64,000 bases of DNA from Verrucomicrobiota bacterium (GTDB taxonomy: Bacteria > Verrucomicrobiota > Verrucomicrobiia > Limisphaerales > J093), in assembly GCA_027493615.1 (NCBI GenBank), contig JAOSKK010000001.1:363629-427628 (forward strand). Reading direction: 5' to 3'. This document shows, piece by piece, positions 19,007 to 28,816 of this stretch (its first letter is position 1; each line of letters begins with the position of its first letter). The notes under the pieces are model-generated. The model was not told where the DNA came from. It was given only the letters and a program-made list of their open reading frames with translations, and searched no databases. The position numbers were made by a program, and so were the translations under genes.

Positions 19007-20888
19007 TTAGCGGCGGAGACGGTAGAAGGCGGTGTGGGTGTTCGGCACAACGACGGGGCTGCGCGTGATGGGCCCCGGAACCTCCGACCAATCCGCGTCC
19101 TCACCGAGCAGCGTGGCCTGTTCCAGGGTGAAGCCGGTGCCGTTCCAGAACAGGGTGGTGACCTCTCCCTCGCGCCACACGTTGAGCCGGGGCGCCTGGA
19201 GGGCGGGTGTGTGCAGGAACAGGGCCGTGCCGAATACGATGTCGAGGCTGCCATCGGTGTAGTTGTGCACCTCGACCGCGAGGACGTTGTCGCCTTCGAC
19301 CAGGCTTGTCAGGTGCTCAGGGCCGAGGGTGAAGACGTCAGGGCACTCGATGTTGGCATCCCCCGATCGGGGCGAGTCGGCGCAGGCAAAGCCGTCCGCG
19401 AGCGTGCTGTTGAGGATCACCTCCGGCGGCGGCGGCATGCGGAGGCGGTAGACCTCGACGCCGTTGAGATAGAACACCGCGGCGTCGTCCACGTAGTTCG
19501 AGAAAGTCAGCGACACACCGGCGGGATTGCCGGCGAGGCCGAAGTGGGTCCGGAAGTAGTAGGTGCGGGGAATGCGCGTGCCGAAAGCCGGCGGGAGAAC
19601 GGTGTTGCGCGGACCGACGGCCGGGCTGTCCTCGACGGCCAGGAGTCCCGGGCCGCGGCCGAGCCAGTCGGCGTCATCGTACTCGGGGGCGGTCCAGTTC
19701 ACGCCGTCGAGGTTGTTCGTCGTGAAGGTCCATTCCTGGGTCAGGTCGAACAGCAGCGTCGCGACGAGATCGCTGGTGGTGGTGAACCGGCAAGCCTGTT
19801 CGGCAGTGGTTCCGTCGGCGGCGGAGGTGGCACGATAGGAAGTACGTCGTGGCCGGCTGGAGATCGGCGAGCGTGGCGACGTGGCGTTGTGCCGGCCGGG
19901 AGTCGAGGGCCGTGGCGTTGCCGTAACTGGCGCTGAGGCCGTGCTCGACCTGGGTGGTGGCGGGGGCCGCAGTCTCCCAGGTCAGACAGGCGGTCGTGCT
20001 TCCGGGCTCGACCGTGAGTTGGTGGATGCCGGTGTTCAACGGCGGGGCGCGGACACCGAAGTTGTGGCCGATGATGCGTTCACGTCCGTAGGCAGCGACG
20101 TAGCTGGGACGGTTCAGGCGTTCGGCCGCGCCCAGGCAATCGGCCATCACCATCGTGGTGGAACCGCCGCCGTCCACGTTGATGCCGTCGGCGGCGCCAA
20201 ACCGCTTCAGCCATTCGCCCGTGTCGCGGTAATCCGCGCCGTCACTCCAGCCCGGCTGTCGGCCATCAATGGTCAGCAGGTAGAGGTAACGCCGATCCGC
20301 CGACACGCCCAGGGCGGTGCGCGGGTCGAGGTCCGACGGGTTGGCGGCCTGGACGACGCTGCTGTTGACGAGCAACGCGCGGTTGCCCGACACGGCGGTG
20401 TGGATGCCCGCGGTGTTGGTGGGCGGGTTGTTGTTGGCGAGAAAAAACGCTTCGTTGCCCTCGGTAAAGAACAGGGCCGCGGCGTACCGTGAGTCCGCCA
20501 CGGACACCCTGACGCCCTGGGAAATGGCGAGGCCCAGGACGTTGTCCGGCGTGCCCAGCGCGGTGTCGCTGGCCCCGCCGCTGCGGCCGTAGAAGGCGCC
20601 GTTCACCGCCACCTGCAGCCCGTATTGCTCGAGGAAATGGCTGGTGTTCTCCGAAAGCGTGTCCAGCGCGCAGTCCGCGCACTTGGGCGTGCCGAACAAC
20701 TCGATGCCCGGCTCGGTCAGGTCCACCCGCAGACAACGGACCTGTTGAGCCGGCGTCGCCGTGCCTTCGCTGAGCTGTTGGCCCGACGCGAACTCCACGC
20801 CCTGAAAGAGCGGGGACCACGGACCCACGCTGACGCTCGCCGCCTGGAGGATCGGGCCGACGAGCGCCAGGATGAGTCGACCTGTCAC
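19007..20888 (-). CDS. Phosphodiester glycosidase family (NAGPA-like) exported protein (frameshifted)
   Basis: About 627 residues. A hydrophobic N-terminus ([17 protein letters not shown]) precedes the NAGPA-type domain. Motifs are [15 protein letters not shown], the loop [12 protein letters not shown], and the signature [17 protein letters not shown]. An FN3-like unit ([17 protein letters not shown]) and a beta-sandwich tail ([26 protein letters not shown]) follow. The family cleaves sugar-phosphodiester links. Removing one C near 19842 joins the halves as [13 protein letters not shown] choose GTG at 20888 because an upstream ATG at 21041 would run the frame through a palindromic repeat at 20904-20972. 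Either could be right. Confidence 0.75.
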
Positions 20889-20903
20889 CAATCCGGAACG
20901 ACC

Positions 20904-20972
20904 GTAGGCGCCGACGTAAGGAGGCGCAACGGTACGGTCTCTGACTGCCCACGCCTCCTCACGTCGGCGCCG
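20904..20972. repeat. GGCGCCGACGT-type palindromic repeat, copy B2
   Basis: The arms are GTAGGCGCCGACGTAAGG and CCTCACGTCGGCGCCGG, with about 28 bases between. It lies just before, or inside, the N-terminal coding region of the NAGPA-like gene, depending on the start used. Confidence 0.8.
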
Positions 20973-21077
20973 GCCGTGGGCAGTCGACAGCCGGGCGAGG
21001 AGGCGTTTCAGGGTATTCCGTTCGATGACAGCCGTTCGCATGGGCGGGAGAGGGGGAGAGGGCGGAGGTGGCGCCGG

Positions 21078-21779
21078 TCATTCACCGCTGTAGGTGTAGT
21101 CATAGCCCGGCGCCGGATCCCGTGTGTAGGCCGCATTCAGACCGTCGTAGTAGATGCGAATCAGCGCCCCGTGTCCATCGACAAACCCGACCACGCTTTC
21201 CGCATCGTTGTAGAAGGGTGTGTTCGCCCGGCCGGTGCGGCTGCGATGCCAGGAGAGCGGGGCGTGGGCCGTCCATTCCATCACGAGCAGGGCAAGGGCC
21301 GGACGGTTCACCGAGGCCAACAACCGGCCGGCCAGGTGAGGAACCCCGGGAGGTTCACGCCGTTGAAGACGTAGCTCGTGTAGTCGTGCCGTTCACTCCG
21401 ACAGAAGGGCGTGGGCGTGGCCGGTCCATCCGCGTAGCCGCGGTCATCGGGGCAAGCGAAAACGCCATCGTTGGTGGACGACGCGCCGCGGAGACCGGCG
21501 TAGCCTTTCACCAGCTCCTTGTACCACCACCAACCGCCCGGCGCCGGGCTCCGGATCCAGCAGCGGTAACCGCTGGTTGTGGTCGGCGGCGTATTGCAGG
21601 ACGGCGCGGTTGACCTGTTGGAGATTGGCCACGCACTGGGCCAGACGGCCCTCAGACACCGCCCGAGCGCGGGATGTGAGGAGGATCACGGCCAGTACCG
21701 ATCCAACGGCCAGGATCACCAGCAGGTCCGTCCGCGTGAACCCGTGGCGGGAGGCGGAATGCGAACTCGACTGGTCCAT
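21078..21779 (-). CDS. Prepilin-like protein with H-X9-DG-type end (two frameshifts)
   Basis: About 233 residues. The N-terminus is a variant pilin helix (GFTRTDLLVILAVGSVLAVIL) preceded by a short basic leader, then CVANLQQVNRAVLQYAADHNQ. The middle reads WWWYKELVKGYAGL and VFACPDDRGYADG, and the end has VVGFVDGHGALIRIYYDG, as in the pilin-like family. The frame changes near 21545 and at the G run near 21341, where one G gives NLPGVPHLAGRLLASV. The first repair is uncertain. It is transcribed with the upstream hypothetical gene across repeat copy B-M2 and with the NAGPA-like gene downstream. Confidence 0.65.
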
Positions 21780-21799
21780 GGCGACCCGCCGGTTTCCTC

Positions 21800-21943
21800 C
21801 GGACCTGCTCGGGGGCCATGCACCGGAAAGCGCCGGTAAACCGGACGCACTCCATACGCTTCGCGCGGAACGCACAGGCTCCACCGGTCGCGAAGCGTAT
21901 GGAGTGCGGGGGTTCACCCCCGCTTTTCGTGCTCGGTTCATGG
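21800..21943 (+). repeat. Modular palindromic repeat, M2 copy
   Basis: Starts CCATGCACC (21816) and ends GGTTCATGG (21935-21943), preceded by the M1-like tail GGACCTGCTCGGGGGCC. It contains a perfect 19-bp inverted repeat GCACTCCATACGCTTCGCG (21847-21865) with 21889-21907. A smaller hairpin is GGGGGTTCACCCCC. It supplies the stop codon of the gene at 21938-22602. Confidence 0.9.
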
Positions 21944-22602
21944 GGAGGGTCTTGGCATGGCGGACTCCGGCAGGTCCTGCAGGTTCGCCGTGGTGACCCA
22001 CTGGAACCTCTGCGCAAAGCCGCTTTCTCGCGATCCCGGAGCGGCCTGCGCCGGAGCGTCTGGACGACTCAGGACCACGGCCCGGAGCAGGCCGCGCTCG
22101 AACAACTCGCGCAAGTTCACCTGGGCGGGGGCGTTCGGTGAACAAACGGCCAGGACCTGCGGCGGCTTGGGAGGCAGCGCGTCTTGTTGCGCAGGTTCGA
22201 GCACCGGCGGGCCGAGGAAGGACACGATGACGTCGTCCGCCCCACCCAGACGCAGCAGATCGAAGAAGTCGCCGGGCGGCACTGCGGCGAGCCGAAGGGG
22301 ATCGAGCCGGATGGTGCGCAGTGCATCCACCCGCCGGCCGGCCTTGCGGACGGCGCGGAGGAACGCTTCCAACTGCGCTTCGGCCGCGGGCACTGGAACG
22401 TCGCCGCATCCCGCGCGATGACAATGAGGCGCGCGCCCGGCCGCAGATGTTTGACCGCTTCCTGGGCGAGCGCTTCGCCCAAGGCCTCATGCGGACGACG
22501 ATCGATCCGGGGCGGGCGGGGATGGCAAACCCGGCAGAACGCAGCCCACGCGACCAGCAGAGTCGCCACCGCCACCACATTGATTGCGGTCCGATTCTTC
22601 AC
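21938..22602 (-). CDS. Hypothetical exported protein (frameshifted)
   Basis: About 221 residues. One N-terminal membrane or signal segment (AINVVAVATLLVAWAAF) precedes a soluble domain with LRPGARLIVIARDAATF, DDVIVSFLGPPVLEP and LLRAVVLSRPDAPAQ. I recognise no family. One G added near 22395 joins the parts as ATFQVPAAEAQLEAFL. The last codons end in CCATGA, where TGA belongs to the end of the palindromic repeat, so the repeat has provided the stop. It is followed by the prepilin-like gene on the same strand and is possibly linked to it. Confidence 0.6.
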
Positions 22603-22799
22603 AGCCCCGCGGCGTTACTTCTGCCATCCAGTCCTAGCAGATTCCGCGCCGGTACCCTCGGAAGGCGTCCCGGCGTCCCGGACGGTAGCCGGGGGTCGCC
22701 GCCCCGCGGCGACCCCGGGCCCCGCGGGCCAAGCCGAAGGCTCGCGTTCCGGCCCAAGTTCATATGAAGCATACTTTTCCCTGCGGATCTGCCCGGGAG
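22603..22799. other. Intergenic, no gene seen
   Basis: Holds a small inverted repeat, GCCGCCCCGCGGCGACCCCGG, around 22697, and AT-richer sequence near 22760. No supported gene. Confidence 0.5.
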
Positions 22800-23051
22800 C
22801 CATGAACCCCGGAAGGTGCAGGTTGGAAGCCCGCACCACAGCTTCGTGGAGCACCTCCCCGGCCCCATCCCCGATGTTCGCAATCGGTGGAGGAACTCTT
22901 CGTCCTGGATTCTCCGCCGATTCCGAACATCGGGAATTGCGGAGGTGATGTGGTTCTCTTGGACCTGCTCAGGGGTCCAGGAACCCCCCGCCGGGTCAGG
23001 GGACCCGGCCTACAGATTGTAGGCCCGGTGCCCTCACCGGGCGGTTCATGG
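22800..23051 (+). repeat. Modular palindromic repeat, M1 + M3 copy with perfect terminal inverted repeats
   Basis: Bounded by CCATGAACC (22800-22808) and GGTTCATGG (23043-23051). M1 carries GTGCAGGTTGGAAGCCCGCA and the GATGTTCGCAATCGG / CCGATTCCGAACATC inverted repeat. M3 is a GGGACCCGGCCTACA-GAT-TGTAGGCCCGGT palindrome (about 23000-23040). Confidence 0.9.
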
Positions 23052-23123
23052 GTAGCGGCCCGTTCGCGAGCTTTGTGAGCGGTTGCCGGATGGCTCGCTT
23101 GTTGCTTAAGCTTAAGCCGCTGC

Positions 23124-24360
23124 ATGAGAATGCTGGTACGTCGAGCCCTGGCGGCGTCCATCCGCACGCGGACGCGACGCCTCCTTTGTCTCGCCGGCCT
23201 GCTCTGTCTTGTCCCGCTGCTCGTCCGTCTGGTGGTCTTGGTGCTCTGGACCGTGCCCGTTTTCGGCGGTCGTCTGGCCGCGATCCTCAATCCGAACCCG
23301 GTGCGGGGTCTGGCTTACTTCCACGACACCGTGCGCGAAGTGCCCTGGTCGATGCACGTCCTCAAGCTGGACCGGGCGAGAAAGGACCTCGAACTGCACT
23401 CCATCCTGGGGCACGGGCGCCGGTTCGCCATGGCCACCGTCCCCGAGCAAATCGGGTTCCTGCCCCCCGAATGGGGTCGGCCCATCGCGGCCGTCAACGG
23501 GGATCTGTACAACGATCACCCTGATTACCAAGGAGATCCCAAAGGGTTGCAGATCGTAAACGGTGAGCTCGTGAGCGGCCCTTCCCCCAGCCGCGTATGC
23601 TTCTGGCTCGACGCCGCGGACCAGCCGCACCGGGACGATGTGCGTGCGCAATTTGAAGTGACTTGGCCCGACGGGGCGAAAGTTCCGTTCGGCCTCAATG
23701 AGGCACGGCCCGATGACGGCGTTGTCCTCTACACGATGGCGGTTGGCGACCGCACGCGGACCCAAGGCGGGCTCGATCTCGTGCTCGAGCACGAAGGGGA
23801 CGGCGCCTGGCTGCCCCTCGCGATCGGCCAGATCTACCGTGCCCGGATCGCCCGGTGGCACGAAGGCGGCAATGCCCCTGACGCCGGACACTCTGGTGTT
23901 GTCCCTGGGTCCCGATCTGAAGGAACTGCGGCCCAAGGTTCAGGAGGGTGCCGTCCTCCAGCTTTCCACGGCCACCTTGCCCCCTCTCGTAAATGTCCGC
24001 ACGGCAATCGGCGGAGGGCCCACGCTCGTGGCTGAGGGGCGCGCCAAGGAGTGGACCGGGCTTCGCCTCCGCCATCCGCGGACGGCGGTGGGCTGGAATG
24101 ACCAGCATCTGTTTCTGGTGGTGGTGGACGGGCGGCAGTTGCGCGTGTCGGCGGGAATGACATTCCCGGAACTGGCTGACTACATGGTCAAGCTGGGATG
24201 TCGCGAAGCGTTGGCCCTGGACGGGGGAGGTTCGGCCACTTGTTGGGCTTATGGCAACGTCATGAACAGCCCCTCGCAGGGCCGCGAACGCCCCGCTGCC
24301 AACGCCCTGGTGGTCGTCCAGAACCGAGCCGGGCCAAAGCAGACTCCACCAGGGAAGTAA
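23124..24360 (+). CDS. Phosphodiester glycosidase family (NAGPA-like) membrane-anchored protein (frameshifted)
   Basis: About 411 residues. A basic N-terminus and one transmembrane anchor (LVPLLVRLVVLVLWTVPVF) precede the NAGPA-type domain. Motifs are IAAVNGDLYNDHPDYQGDP, GLQIVNGELVSGPSP, LFLVVVDGRQLRVSAGM and the signature CREALALDGGGSATCW. Family members hydrolyse phosphodiester-linked sugars, and bacterial ones act on extracellular glycans. Removing one A near 23872 gives HEGGMPLTPDTL and restores one frame. The CotH-like gene follows 13 bp after the stop, so the two form an operon. Confidence 0.82.
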
Positions 24361-24373
24361 CATCGCGCATCCC

Positions 24374-26037
24374 ATGACCCGCCTCCTGACACCGTGGTGG
24401 CCGGTGCTCCGTGGCATCACCGGCACCCTCGCGGTCGCAAGCTGGGCTGTTGCCGGCGATGTGACCCGCGACGCGGCACCCGCACGGGACGCGGTCGCCG
24501 GGCCTGCAGGTGTCCAGGCCCCGGATTCCGAGCTCTTCACCAGCGGCACCATCCCCCGGTTGGCTCTATTCCTCACCCCCGAGGACGCCGATCGGTTGCG
24601 TCAAGACAGCCGGCAAGATGTTCTGGCCCACGTCGTCGAGGATGGGCAGCGAACGTACGATCGCGTCCGCCTGCACCTGAAGGGTTCGACCGGCAGCTTC
24701 CGTGGCCTCGACGACAAACCGTCCATCACGCTGCGGTTCGACGTCGCGGACGCCCCGGCTGGCTTCCACGGATTGAGGAAACTCCACCTCAACAACTCCG
24801 TTGAGGATCCCGGCTATTTCAACGAGTACGCCGGAAGCGCCCTGTTCCGGGCTGCCCAGATCCCCGCGCCCCGAGTGACCCACGCACTCGTGACGCTGAA
24901 CGGTCGGCGCCTCGGCTTGTATGTGTTAAAAGAGGGGTTCACCGAGGCGTTCCTTGGCCGGTACTTCCGGGATCCTCGCGGCAACCTGTACGACACCGGC
25001 CCGGGACACGACGTGGATGAAGCGCTCGAGAAAGACGCCGGGGAGGGGCCTGACGACCGGAGCGACCTGGCCGCATTGACGGCTGCGGCGCGCGAACCGG
25101 ACGTCGCCGTTCGCTGGATTCGGTTGGGCCAGGTGCTGGATTTGGACCGGTTCGTGAGCTTCATGGCGACGGAGGTGATCACCGGTCACCGCGACGGCTA
25201 TTGCCTGGCCCGAAACAACTTCCGGATCTACCACGACCTGGACACCGGCCGAATGGTGTTCCTGCCGCACGGCATGGATCAGCTCTTCGGGCGACCCGAC
25301 GCGACTTTTCGTCCCGCGATGCAAGGACTCGTGGCCCGGGCGGTGCTCGAAACGCCTGAAGGTCGGCAGGCCTACCGCGCGCGGCTCGAGCAACTCACGC
25401 CCCACCTCCTCGACCTGCCGTGGTTGCAACGGGAGGCGGATGGTTTGGTCCAACGTCTTCGCCCCCTGCTTCCTGCGGGCGAGGTGCGCGAACTCGAGAC
25501 GGCCATCGCCGACAGCAAGCAGCGGATCGCCCTGCGGCGTGCGTCACTGGAGCGCCAAAGGAACGAACCGGAGCCGCGTCCGGCCCCGTTCGTCCATGGC
25601 CGGCTTCGTCTTCGGCAGTGGGAGGCCTTTGACGCGCCGGCGGGCGGTTCCCTGGGACGAGGCACGGCTCCGGGCGGCGGCGAGGCCTTGCATATCCGCG
25701 CGGGACCGATGACGTCGGCCTCCTGGCGTACGACGGTTCGCCTCGGCCCCGGCCACTACAAGTTCCGAGGCAAAGTCGTGACTGAGGGTGTGCTGTCGCT
25801 GCCCTTCGGCCGGAACCACGGTGCCGGGCTCCGGGTCGTGGGAGCCTCGGAGATTCCGCCTACGAGCTCCTGGGTGACCATGCCGGAGTGCTGCTCGAAC
25901 AACCGTTCGAGGTTGAGAAAGAACGAGACATCGAACTGGTCTGCGAATTGCGGGCCCGGTCCGGGTCGGCTTGGTTCCTGTTGGGATCGCTCGAGCTTGA
26001 GTCTGTGGTGCGGGCTTCCAGCCTGCGTCCTCCGTGA
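24374..26037 (+). CDS. CotH kinase-like protein (frameshifted, C-terminus runs into a repeat)
   Basis: About 555 residues. A signal segment is followed by a CotH-type atypical kinase domain. Markers are LFLTPEDADRLRQDS, RVRLHLKGSTGSFRGLDDKPS, GLRKLHLNNSVEDPGYFNEY, RLGLYVLKEGFTEAFL, FVSFMATEVITGHRDGYC, RNNFRIYHDL and VFLPHGMDQLFG. Known CotH proteins phosphorylate proteins in spore coats or secreted targets. One added G near 25850 (CTCGGAGATT) restores GASGDSAYELLGDH and the C-terminal domain. The last residues, ESVVRASSLRPP and the stop, come from a palindromic repeat fragment (25998-26060). Confidence 0.8.
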
Positions 26038-26060
26038 TTCATGGCCCTGGGGCGGGTCCG
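25998..26060 (-). repeat. Modular palindromic repeat, M1 fragment
   Basis: Read on the minus strand it is CCATGAATCACGGAGGACGC, then AGGCTGGAAGCCCGCACCACA. This is the first third of module M1. It overlaps the 3' end of the CotH-like gene. Confidence 0.8.
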
Positions 26061-26159
26061 CAAGGAGGAGGACGCTGCCCTTGAGGTTGGCGCTTCGGAG
26101 CTGAGGCTTCCCCCAAGCTCGACAGTCGCCACGGAAATGCCCACGCTCCCGCGCCAGTC

Positions 26160-27278
26160 ATGAACACATCCGCTCCGATGCCCGCCGGTTTCCCGGTGAC
26201 GCTCAATCCGTCCCTGGCCAGTCTGCCTGTCTACCAGCCGGGCCGTCCCATTGAGGAGGTCGCGCGCGAACTCGGCCTGCCCGCCGCGGACATCATCAAG
26301 CTTGCCTCGAACGAGAACCCGCTGGGTCCGTCACCCAAGGCGCTTGAGGCGATGCGCGCCGCGTTGCCCCAGCTCCAGCTCTATCCCGATGGCAACGCCT
26401 TCTACTCGAAACGCCGCCTGGCTGAGACGCTGGGGCTGAGCGCGGACCACCTCATCCTGGGCAACGGCTCGAACGAGGTCCTCGAGTTCATCGGCCACGC
26501 CGTCATTGCGCCCGGCGCCGAGGTCGTCGCTTCGCAGTACTGCTTTGCCGTCTACCCGATTGTCACCCACCTCTTCGGCGGCCAACTCGTCGTGGTGCCG
26601 GCCCGCGACTACGGCCATGACCTGCCCGCCATGGCCCGCGCCCTCACACCGCGCACCCGTGTCGTGTTCGTCGCCAACCCAAACAACCCCACCGGCACCC
26701 TCGCTCCCGCGGACGCGGTCCTGGCCCTTATCGACGCCATCCCTCCGCACGTTCTGCTGGTGATCGACGAAGCCTACCTCGAATACCTCGAGCACCCCCT
26801 CGACCTGCTTCCCTTGATCCGCGCGGGCACCCGACCCAACCTGGTGCTCACCCGGACGTTCTCGAAGATCCATGGCCTGGCTGGTCTCCGCATAGGCTAT
26901 GGCATCGGCCATCCGGACTGCATCGCCGCGCTCGAAAAGATCCGCGAACCGTTCAACACGAACACGGTCGCCCAGGTCGGTGCCTTGGCGGCCCTCGACG
27001 ACACCGAGCATCTGCGTCGCACCCGCGAGAACAACACGCGCGGGCTGCGCGAGTATGGCGAGGCTTTCCGGCGCATGGGCCTGTCGTTTCTGCCTTCCGC
27101 CGCGAACTTCATTCTCGTGCGGGTGGGTGATGGCCAGGGGGTGTTTGCGGCCCTGCAGCAACGCGGCGTGATTGTGCGGCCGATGGGCGGCTACCAGTTG
27201 CCGGAGTGGGTTCGTATCTCGGTGGGGACCCCCGCCGAGAACCAGAAGTGCCTCGCCGCCTTGTCTGCCGTCCTCTGA
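26160..27278 (+). CDS. hisC: Histidinol-phosphate aminotransferase
   Basis: HisC is a PLP-dependent class I/II aminotransferase of histidine biosynthesis. The 372-residue length is standard. Landmarks are KLASNENPLGPSPKALEAM, YPDGNAFYSKRRLAE, LGNGSNEVLEFIGHAVI, FVANPNNPTG, LLVIDEAYLEYLE and the PLP lysine in TRTFSKIHGLAGLRIGY. The C-terminal Arg lies in PEWVRISVGT. No other his gene is adjacent. The frame is clean. Confidence 0.97.
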   Translation: MNTSAPMPAGFPVTLNPSLASLPVYQPGRPIEEVARELGLPAADIIKLASNENPLGPSPKALEAMRAALPQLQLYPDGNAFYSKRRLAETLGLSADHLILGNGSNEVLEFIGHAVIAPGAEVVASQYCFAVYPIVTHLFGGQLVVVPARDYGHDLPAMARALTPRTRVVFVANPNNPTGTLAPADAVLALIDAIPPHVLLVIDEAYLEYLEHPLDLLPLIRAGTRPNLVLTRTFSKIHGLAGLRIGYGIGHPDCIAALEKIREPFNTNTVAQVGALAALDDTEHLRRTRENNTRGLREYGEAFRRMGLSFLPSAANFILVRVGDGQGVFAALQQRGVIVRPMGGYQLPEWVRISVGTPAENQKCLAALSAVL

Positions 27279-27365
27279 ACGTTGAACGTTGGGCGTTGAA
27301 CGTTGGATGTTGAACGTTTCCCTTCGCCCTTCGCCCTTGGCCCTTCGCCGTTTGAGCTTTGAGCT
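27279..27365. repeat. Short tandem low-complexity repeats between genes
   Basis: GTTGAACGTT units recur four times, followed by CCCTTCGCCCTTCGCCCTT and TTTGAGCTTTGAGCTTTT. A related CTTCGCCCTTCGCCCTTCG string occurs at 33895-33918. From memory, such strings are frequent between verrucomicrobial genes. Confidence 0.7.
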
Positions 27366-27403
27366 TTTCTGCGCAGCCTGCCCGTCCCAAGATGCCTCGC
27401 GCC

Positions 27404-28816
27404 ATGAGCACGCCGAGTTCGTTCCTTGTCGCGCCGCGCATTACTCCGGTTCTTGACCCCGCGTTTCGCCCGCCCGCACTCGCCACCCGCGCTTTCCGCG
27501 CGGCCGTCCAGGCCTCGGGTCGACCGGTACCCGTGGCGGTGGCCCTGGAGCAAGCCGACGGTTCGGTCTTCCGGTTCCGCACGGAACTGCTGCCGGCCGA
27601 CCATCCCCAAGCCGGCGCCAACCCGCGTTTCCTGGAACGTTGGCTCAAGTTCCTGTTGTGGTCGCGCGGCGGCTACCGCGTTCACTTTGCCGGTCCGGCC
27701 GACCTCGTGGCCGGGTTGCAGCGGCATTATCGGGAACATCCTGCCGGCCGGTTTGACGCCGAGATCATGGGCGACCGGATTTACGAGCGTCCGTTCGAGA
27801 TCAGGGGCCTGCGCAGCGGAGGACCTGCCGCCCGAGCGTGCCTCCACCCAGCCGCTGGGCCGGCATCTCGAGGGCTGCCGGATCGGTTTTGACCTCGGGG
27901 GTAGTGACCGCAAAGTGGCTGCCGTGCTCGACGGCGAAGTCGTGTTCAGCGAAGAAGCCGTCTGGGATCCTGTCCAGCAAGCCGACCCGCAGTACCACTT
28001 TGACGGCATCATGGATTCGCTCAAGCGCGCCTCCGCGCACCTCCCGCGCGTGGATGCCATTGGCGGCAGCGCCGCCGGGGTCTACGTCAACAATCGTGTC
28101 AAGGTGGCGTCCCTGTTCCGCGGCGTTCCCACCGAGCTTTTCCAGAAGCGCGCCAAGGATCTCTTCCTCGAGATCCGCCGCGCCTGGAACGGCGTGCCGT
28201 TCGAGGTGGTCAACGACGGCGAGGTGACCGCCCTCGCCGGCTCGATGGCGCTGGGGACAACGCCGTGCTCGGCCTCGCCCTGGGCACGAGCACCGCCGGC
28301 GGTTATGTCACGCCGGACGGCCACATCACGTCCTGGCTCAACGAACTCGCGTTTGTCCCGGTCGACTTCAACCCCGCCGCCCCCGTGGATGAATGGTCCC
28401 AGGACGCCGGGACCGGCGCCAAGTACTTCTCCCAGCAGGCCGTGGGTCGCCTCACCGCCGTGGCCGGCTTCGAGATGCCGCCCAACCTGGGCCTCCCGGA
28501 TGTTCTCAAGCGCGTTCAGGATGCCATGGCGGCGGGCGATTACCGGGCCCGCAAGATCTACGAGACCATCGGCGCGTACCTCGGCTACACCATCGCCCAC
28601 CTGGCCGACTTTTATGAGTTCCGGCATCTCCTCATCCTGGGGCGCGTCACTTCCGGCGCCGGTGGGAGCGTGATCCTTGATGTGGCCCAAGCCGTCTTGG
28701 TGGCCGAGTTTCCCGAGCTCCCGCGCCGCATCGCCCTGCACACTCCGGACGAAAAGGAGAAACGTCATGGCCAGGCCATCGCCGCTGCCAGCCTTCCTGC
28801 GCTGCCCTCGGCTTGA
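27404..28816 (+). CDS. ROK-family-like protein with N-terminal extension (two frameshifts)
   Basis: About 470 residues. The first ~160 residues are a non-ROK domain (ALEQADGSVFRFRTELLP; RVHFAGPADLVAGL). A sugar-kinase fold follows: phosphate-1 motif GFDLGGSDRKVAAVLDG, PFEVVNDGEVTALAGSMAL and phosphate-2 LGLALGTSTAGGYV. The usual ROK zinc cysteine cluster is not seen. Function as a sugar kinase or regulator is open. Frame changes lie near 27818 (one G removed gives GLRSEDLPPERA) and at the G run near 28255 (one G added gives ALGDNAVLGLAL). A start at 27392 is also possible. The 3' end overlaps the next gene by 50 bp. Confidence 0.7.
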
